DNA of 34,956 nt from the NCBI GenBank assembly GCA_026125215.1, contig JAHCLN010000019.1, positions 1 through 34,956 of the forward strand, given 5' to 3'. Positions 31,175 through 34,956 of this stretch are shown here, piece after piece. The position numbers and the translations under genes were made by a program. Under the pieces are notes generated by a model. That model was given only the letters and a program-made list of their open reading frames with translations, searched no databases and was not told the DNA's origin. This DNA is from Opitutaceae bacterium (GTDB lineage: Bacteria; Verrucomicrobiota; Verrucomicrobiia; Opitutales; Opitutaceae). Each line of letters opens with the position of its first letter. Position 1 is the stretch's first letter.

Positions 31175-31690
31175 CTATTCGGTTAGATACTCTGCGGCCG
31201 CTTCCATCACAACCGGGAAGTCTCTCTGGCCATTATCGGTCAGCGCTTCCAAAGAGAAGCCGTCTTGCAACTTTATGCCGCGGAGGTGCGTGCGACCGGC
31301 TTTGCGCAACGATTCACAATAACGGAACATGGTCGCGGCATCATCGGTGATCACGAAGCCAAAATTACGTGCGTGCGCTTGCCCGATGATTTTCAAGTCG
31401 TCTTTGAGCGCCTGCCGATCGGCCCCGTCCGCCTTGAGGTCTTTGAAGTCAAACCCGGCGGCGATCACCGCGTCTTCATGATTGAACGGCACGAGCATCA
31501 GCTGTTCCAGCGGCAGCGTGCCCAGTTCCTGCCGGCGGCAAAATTCGGCGACGACGATGGCCGACACCGCCATCGGCATCCGCTCCTTCAAGAACTGCTG
31601 GAAGAACTGCTTGGCCGTCCCATGCCTGTCTCTCCGCGGATCTGCCAGCGTGATCAGGAAACTCGTGTCGAGTTGGACGGCGTTCCGCAT
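31175..31690 (-). CDS. PIN-domain protein (VapC-like nuclease)
   Basis: A 171-residue PIN domain. The first acidic residue is Asp8 in QLDTSFLITLAD, the second is Glu49 in VVAEFCRR, and the later acidic cluster is in LKDDLKIIGQA (Asp97/98) and FVITDDAATM (Asp116/117). These are the expected four acidic positions for Mg-dependent RNA cleavage. It is somewhat longer than common VapC toxins (about 130). No short antitoxin gene of VapB type precedes it; instead the 256-aa protein ends 2 bases upstream, which implies translational coupling and a possible partner. It lies in an operon with a type IIG restriction enzyme. Confidence 0.85.
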   Translation of the reverse strand: MRNAVQLDTSFLITLADPRRDRHGTAKQFFQQFLKERMPMAVSAIVVAEFCRRQELGTLPLEQLMLVPFNHEDAVIAAGFDFKDLKADGADRQALKDDLKIIGQAHARNFGFVITDDAATMFRYCESLRKAGRTHLRGIKLQDGFSLEALTDNGQRDFPVVMEAAAEYLTE

Positions 31691-31692
31691 GG

Positions 31693-32463
31693 TCAGTCCC
31701 TTTGTTCACGGACCCACTTGGCGGCGTCGGGCACGTCGGCCCAGGCCTTCTCCCCGGCGGCGGTCATCCGGGCAAATGCGGCTTCGTCGTATTCCGGTTG
31801 GTAGGCGACAAATTCGATCAGGCGCAGCCGGCGGAGTGCGCGGGTCCGCTGGTTCCTTTCGGCGGCAACCCTCAGCAGCTTGTCGCCGGTGAAAGGAAAA
31901 GCCTCGCGCTCCAGAATATTCCAATCGACCGCCACGATCACCGGTTGAGGCTGGTCGCGCAGGCGAACGTGGATATTGGTTTTGGCGCCGCCGGCTTCGA
32001 GCACGCGCCCGACCAGCATCAGCTCGACCGGCAACCAGCGATCCTCGGTGGCGCGGCGCAGCACCGTATGGGCGTCTATCCTCAAGGTTGGGATGCGCGC
32101 GCTGGCATGCGGGCGGAGATGAAAAGTGAGGCCGCCCTCGGCTTCTGCGCGCCTCTTCCAGCTTTGCAACACGCCGAGGCGCGTGGGATCGGGGTGGGCG
32201 GCGGCCTCCGCTTCGGTCGCCACGGCAATGTCCCGCTCAAAGCTTTCGCGGACTTGATCCGGAATCGGGACAACCAGGGCGTAGGAGCCTTTTCGCACTT
32301 CGACGAGTGTGTCAGCCAGCGAGCCTTGGTTCGAGCCCAGCACGAGCTTTTCCACGTCGTCGTGGAATTTGCGCATCAATCCAAATGGCACATGTGTGGG
32401 CGAAATTTCCACGCCCTGCACCGTGCCACTGAGGGCGAATTCGACTGTGGCGGGTTGGCTCAT
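31693..32463 (-). CDS. Hypothetical protein, 256 aa, coupled to the PIN gene
   Basis: ATG at 32463 (MSQPATVEFALSG) is chosen; a TTG start at 32511 would add 16 unconvincing residues. The first 100 residues include a strand-helix unit (VEISPTHVPFGLMRKFHDDVEKLVLG) and VEVRKGSYALVVPIP. The middle has TFHLRPHASARIPTLRID and a strand-rich region (VELMLVGRVLEAGG, IHVRLRDQPQPVIVAVDWNILE). The end has helices rich in Arg. No family is recognised. It starts 65 bases after the restriction-modification gene and ends 2 bases before the PIN gene. As the partner of a toxin-like PIN protein it is a candidate antitoxin or guide subunit, which is inference from position only. Confidence 0.7.
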   Translation of the reverse strand: MSQPATVEFALSGTVQGVEISPTHVPFGLMRKFHDDVEKLVLGSNQGSLADTLVEVRKGSYALVVPIPDQVRESFERDIAVATEAEAAAHPDPTRLGVLQSWKRRAEAEGGLTFHLRPHASARIPTLRIDAHTVLRRATEDRWLPVELMLVGRVLEAGGAKTNIHVRLRDQPQPVIVAVDWNILEREAFPFTGDKLLRVAAERNQRTRALRRLRLIEFVAYQPEYDEAAFARMTAAGEKAWADVPDAAKWVREQRD

Positions 32464-32527
32464 CCGATTGGAGGGAGCTTGCTTTGCACCTCCCGGGACG
32501 CAAGCAGGCAAGTGTGTGCCGCTGGCT

Positions 32528-34956
32528 TCATGCCGGTGATTGGGCGGTGCCTTCGACGAGGGCGATTTCCTCGGGCGTGAGGGCGTAGAGCTGGTAGACG
32601 AGCTGGTCGATCTCGCGGTCGGTCTTCGTCAGGGCGTTCTGCAACGTCGCCTTCTCCGCGTCCGTCTTCGCCGCCCGCAACGCCGGCGTCAGCGTCAGCA
32701 TCTTGTCCACCAAGGCGACGAGGCGGTCGTGGTGTTGTTGGCCATCAGCGGACTTTCTATCGAAGTTCGGCATCGGCAACTGGGCAACCTGCCGAGCTTG
32801 GATTTCTGAGAAAACCTTCTTCGAGGACTTGAGGAAGGTGGTGTAGTAGAAATTCAGCAGCTTCGAGTTGAAGAGCCCCAGAACGAACTTGGTCGCGAAC
32901 GCAGTGGCTTCCGTTGGCGAAATTACGACTAGAGTGTTCAACGCATACTTTTGCTTGTGATCGAGCGACCCTATCAGCGAGTCGCCAACTCGGCGAAAGA
33001 AGATCTTTTCTGGAAGCTGGAAGATGTCCTCACGCTTGCAGCTGTGGATTTTCTCTAAGTCGAACTTGAAGAAGCTGGGCGAAGAACCCGTGAAGTAGCG
33101 TCCGATATGCCGACCATCCAGAATCTCGTGATGACGGGCGGTTAGCTTCTTTTCGGTCAAACATGCGTCTCGGTCATGCTTCAGCGCGATAGCTTGATTG
33201 ATGTTGAGCGAGTCACCGAATTTCACGGGAAGTGCACTCAGCTTGTCCTTCAATGCCTGAAGCGCTGGATCAGCAGGGACGACGAACGACCATTTGTAGT
33301 TTCGACCGAACTCGGACTGAGCAACTCGGTGGGCGTTTTCTAGACCAGTTTCCGGGAGGTCGCCCAATGTCACAAGGTGACGCTGAGTGGGTGATGCTTT
33401 CCTTGCGACGATAACTACAGTCTCAACGACGGCATCGGCAAAGATTTGACCCTTAGGTTGGACGATGAATTCGAGGGAAGAAAGCGTCGCTGTCCGCATT
33501 CTTGCATCGGCGTAGTATTCTTGGGTGAGAATCGTGTTAGGCACGATGTAGCCGAACGCTCCTGAATGACGTGTGATCTCCCGGGCGCGCTCGAGAAAGA
33601 AGATGAAGGTGTTCATTCTTCCACCCGACATCTTGAACCGCTCTTTGAGGTATTCGTTTGTCAGAGGATCGCGGAACTCCTCCATCGAAAGTTGAATGTA
33701 TGGCGGGTTGCCCACGACGGCGTCGAAGCCTCCGGCTTTCATGATGGGCTCGAAGTGCACGTCCCAGTCACCGGCGTTGACGCGGATGAGCTCGGCGGGG
33801 TCGAGGGAGAAGTCGGAGCCGATGAGGGAGTTGAAGCACTTGATGTTCTTGTCGAGCGGCGGGAGCAGGGGCTCGCCGCGGAAGAGCTCGGTCTGCTGGC
33901 GCAGCGTGTCGCGATTCTCGCCTTCGAGCATCTTGAGGTAGAGCGAGAGCTGCGTGACCTCCACGGCCTGCGCGTCGATGTCCACACCGTAGATGTTGTT
34001 CTCCAGGATGCGGCGCTTGAGCGCGGTGGTGAGGCGGACGTTGCCGGCGGCGTCGACGAAGCAGTCGTCCTTGCGGCGTTTGTCCGGATTCGCCGTGAAG
34101 TAGCGGAGGTAGTGCTCCATCACGCGTTCGTAAGCGCGGATGAGGAAGGAGCCGGAGCCGCAGGCGGGATCGAGGAAGCGGAGTTTCTCGACTTCCTTGG
34201 GTGTCTTGCCGTCGAGGAGGCGGCCGATGGTCTGCTCGACGATGTAGTCGGTGATGTAGCGCGGGGTGTAGTAGACGCCGCCGGCCTTGCGGACCTCGGG
34301 TTTCTCCTCGATGGCGGTGCCGCGGCCCTTGGGCACGAGGATGTGGCCGAGGAAGCGTTCGTAGGCGTCGCCGAGGATCTCGACCTTGATGTCAGCGAAG
34401 TTGTAGCCGGAGTCGTCGGCGGTGAGATCGAGGATGAAGTTGGCCAGCCACTCGTCGCCGACGACGAGGTCTTCGGAGAAGTGGGGCTTGAAGAGCTGGC
34501 CGTTGAAGAAGGGTTTGTAGCTCGGCGGGCGCTGGTCGAGGGCGCGGATGTGCTCGGTGAGTTCGCGGTAGAGACCGCCCTCGGCAGGTTGGCGCGGGGT
34601 GTAGGCGTTGCCGGGTTCTTCCTCGGCGGCGCTGCCAAAGCGGAGGTGGGTCTGGTGCGAGACCTTGCGGAGCTTGGGCTGGCGCGACTCGGGTTGCTGG
34701 CGATACCAGCCGGTAAAGAGCGTCTCGAGGAGCGTGCCGGTGTCGATGCCGCGGTCTTCGCAGATGCGAAGGAAGACAAGGCGGTCGATGATGCGCTGGG
34801 CGGCCTCGTTGAGGCGGTGGCCGGAGAGGAGGTCGGCGCGGTCGTTGTGCTTGAGGAGGTCGGAGCCGAGCTGCTGGCGGACGCCGTCGAGGAAGTTGAG
34901 GAAGTCGGAGTCGAGCGCGCGGGTGCGGTCGGGCTTGATGAGGTAGCCCTGGCGGC
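32528..34956 (-). CDS. Type IIG restriction-modification enzyme (Eco57I-like N6-adenine methylase), 5' end outside window
   Basis: The frame is open to the right edge. The GTG at 34336 is internal, because the reading upstream continues in family sequence (AAQRIIDRLVFLRICEDRGI, EILGDAYERFLGHIL). At least 809 residues are visible. The methylase has motif I DPACGSGSFLIRAYE (about 34130-34171), preceded by EEKPEVRKAGGVYYTP, and motif IV NPPY (33698-33709). The C-terminal part is a target-recognition region (HEILDGRHIGRYF, KIFFRRVGDSLIGSLDHKQ, KVFSEIQARQVAQLPMP). Such enzymes methylate adenine and, through an N-terminal nuclease domain, cut beside the same site; that domain would lie outside the window. 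It heads the operon with three further genes. GC falls markedly between about 32750 and 33700, over the recognition region. Confidence 0.9.
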   Translation of the reverse strand, partial: RQGYLIKPDRTRALDSDFLNFLDGVRQQLGSDLLKHNDRADLLSGHRLNEAAQRIIDRLVFLRICEDRGIDTGTLLETLFTGWYRQQPESRQPKLRKVSHQTHLRFGSAAEEEPGNAYTPRQPAEGGLYRELTEHIRALDQRPPSYKPFFNGQLFKPHFSEDLVVGDEWLANFILDLTADDSGYNFADIKVEILGDAYERFLGHILVPKGRGTAIEEKPEVRKAGGVYYTPRYITDYIVEQTIGRLLDGKTPKEVEKLRFLDPACGSGSFLIRAYERVMEHYLRYFTANPDKRRKDDCFVDAAGNVRLTTALKRRILENNIYGVDIDAQAVEVTQLSLYLKMLEGENRDTLRQQTELFRGEPLLPPLDKNIKCFNSLIGSDFSLDPAELIRVNAGDWDVHFEPIMKAGGFDAVVGNPPYIQLSMEEFRDPLTNEYLKERFKMSGGRMNTFIFFLERAREITRHSGAFGYIVPNTILTQEYYADARMRTATLSSLEFIVQPKGQIFADAVVETVVIVARKASPTQRHLVTLGDLPETGLENAHRVAQSEFGRNYKWSFVVPADPALQALKDKLSALPVKFGDSLNINQAIALKHDRDACLTEKKLTARHHEILDGRHIGRYFTGSSPSFFKFDLEKIHSCKREDIFQLPEKIFFRRVGDSLIGSLDHKQKYALNTLVVISPTEATAFATKFVLGLFNSKLLNFYYTTFLKSSKKVFSEIQARQVAQLPMPNFDRKSADGQQHHDRLVALVDKMLTLTPALRAAKTDAEKATLQNALTKTDREIDQLVYQLYALTPEEIALVEGTAQSPA

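Overview
The window is high-GC bacterial chromosome. I infer a member of Verrucomicrobiota, most likely the Opitutaceae. The grounds are GC-rich genes packed in short ATGA-coupled runs, two TonB-dependent receptors, a lysine 2,3-aminomutase-type radical SAM enzyme, a pitrilysin-like M16 peptidase, and GTAG-headed REP palindromes. No rRNA, tRNA or CRISPR array was seen, so the taxonomic call rests on gene content only.

Layout. 1-15.2 kb is mostly housekeeping and envelope genes: the 3' end of hrpA, a CBS-pair protein, a secreted dienelactone hydrolase, a small lipoprotein, an ABC ATPase, a secreted EEP-family phosphoesterase coupled to an ArsC/Spx-like protein and a small membrane protein, two adjacent secreted DUF4097-type proteins, an M32 carboxypeptidase, tatD (carrying an in-frame REPIN), HPr, kdsB, carA and a kamA-like gene. 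15.2-20.4 kb holds two divergent TonB receptors; the rightward one sits behind a clear TPP riboswitch, so it is probably a thiamin-compound importer. A small-RNA-like unit may lie at about 15.35-15.48 kb.

20.4-24.0 kb is a visibly lower-GC leftward pair: a SLOG-domain protein with four membrane segments, followed by a membrane-anchored TIR protein with a three-times repeated C-terminal beta module. This is the best candidate for an undescribed conflict system. Its parts resemble Thoeris (TIR signal maker plus SLOG sensor), but both partners are membrane proteins. Next come a pRiA4b ORF-3-like gene and a membrane-anchored DNA/RNA non-specific endonuclease, then two tandem small-gene cassettes that share promoter, 5'UTR block and near-identical terminator.

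26.6-29.5 kb encodes the M16 peptidase. From 29.6 kb to the right edge there is a defence-like cluster. It contains a DUF1016_N-staphylococcal-nuclease fusion facing right, and a leftward operon of a type IIG restriction-modification enzyme (5' end outside the window), an unrecognised 256-aa protein, a PIN-domain protein and an unrecognised 168-aa protein. Functions are read from motifs by eye; no database search was possible.
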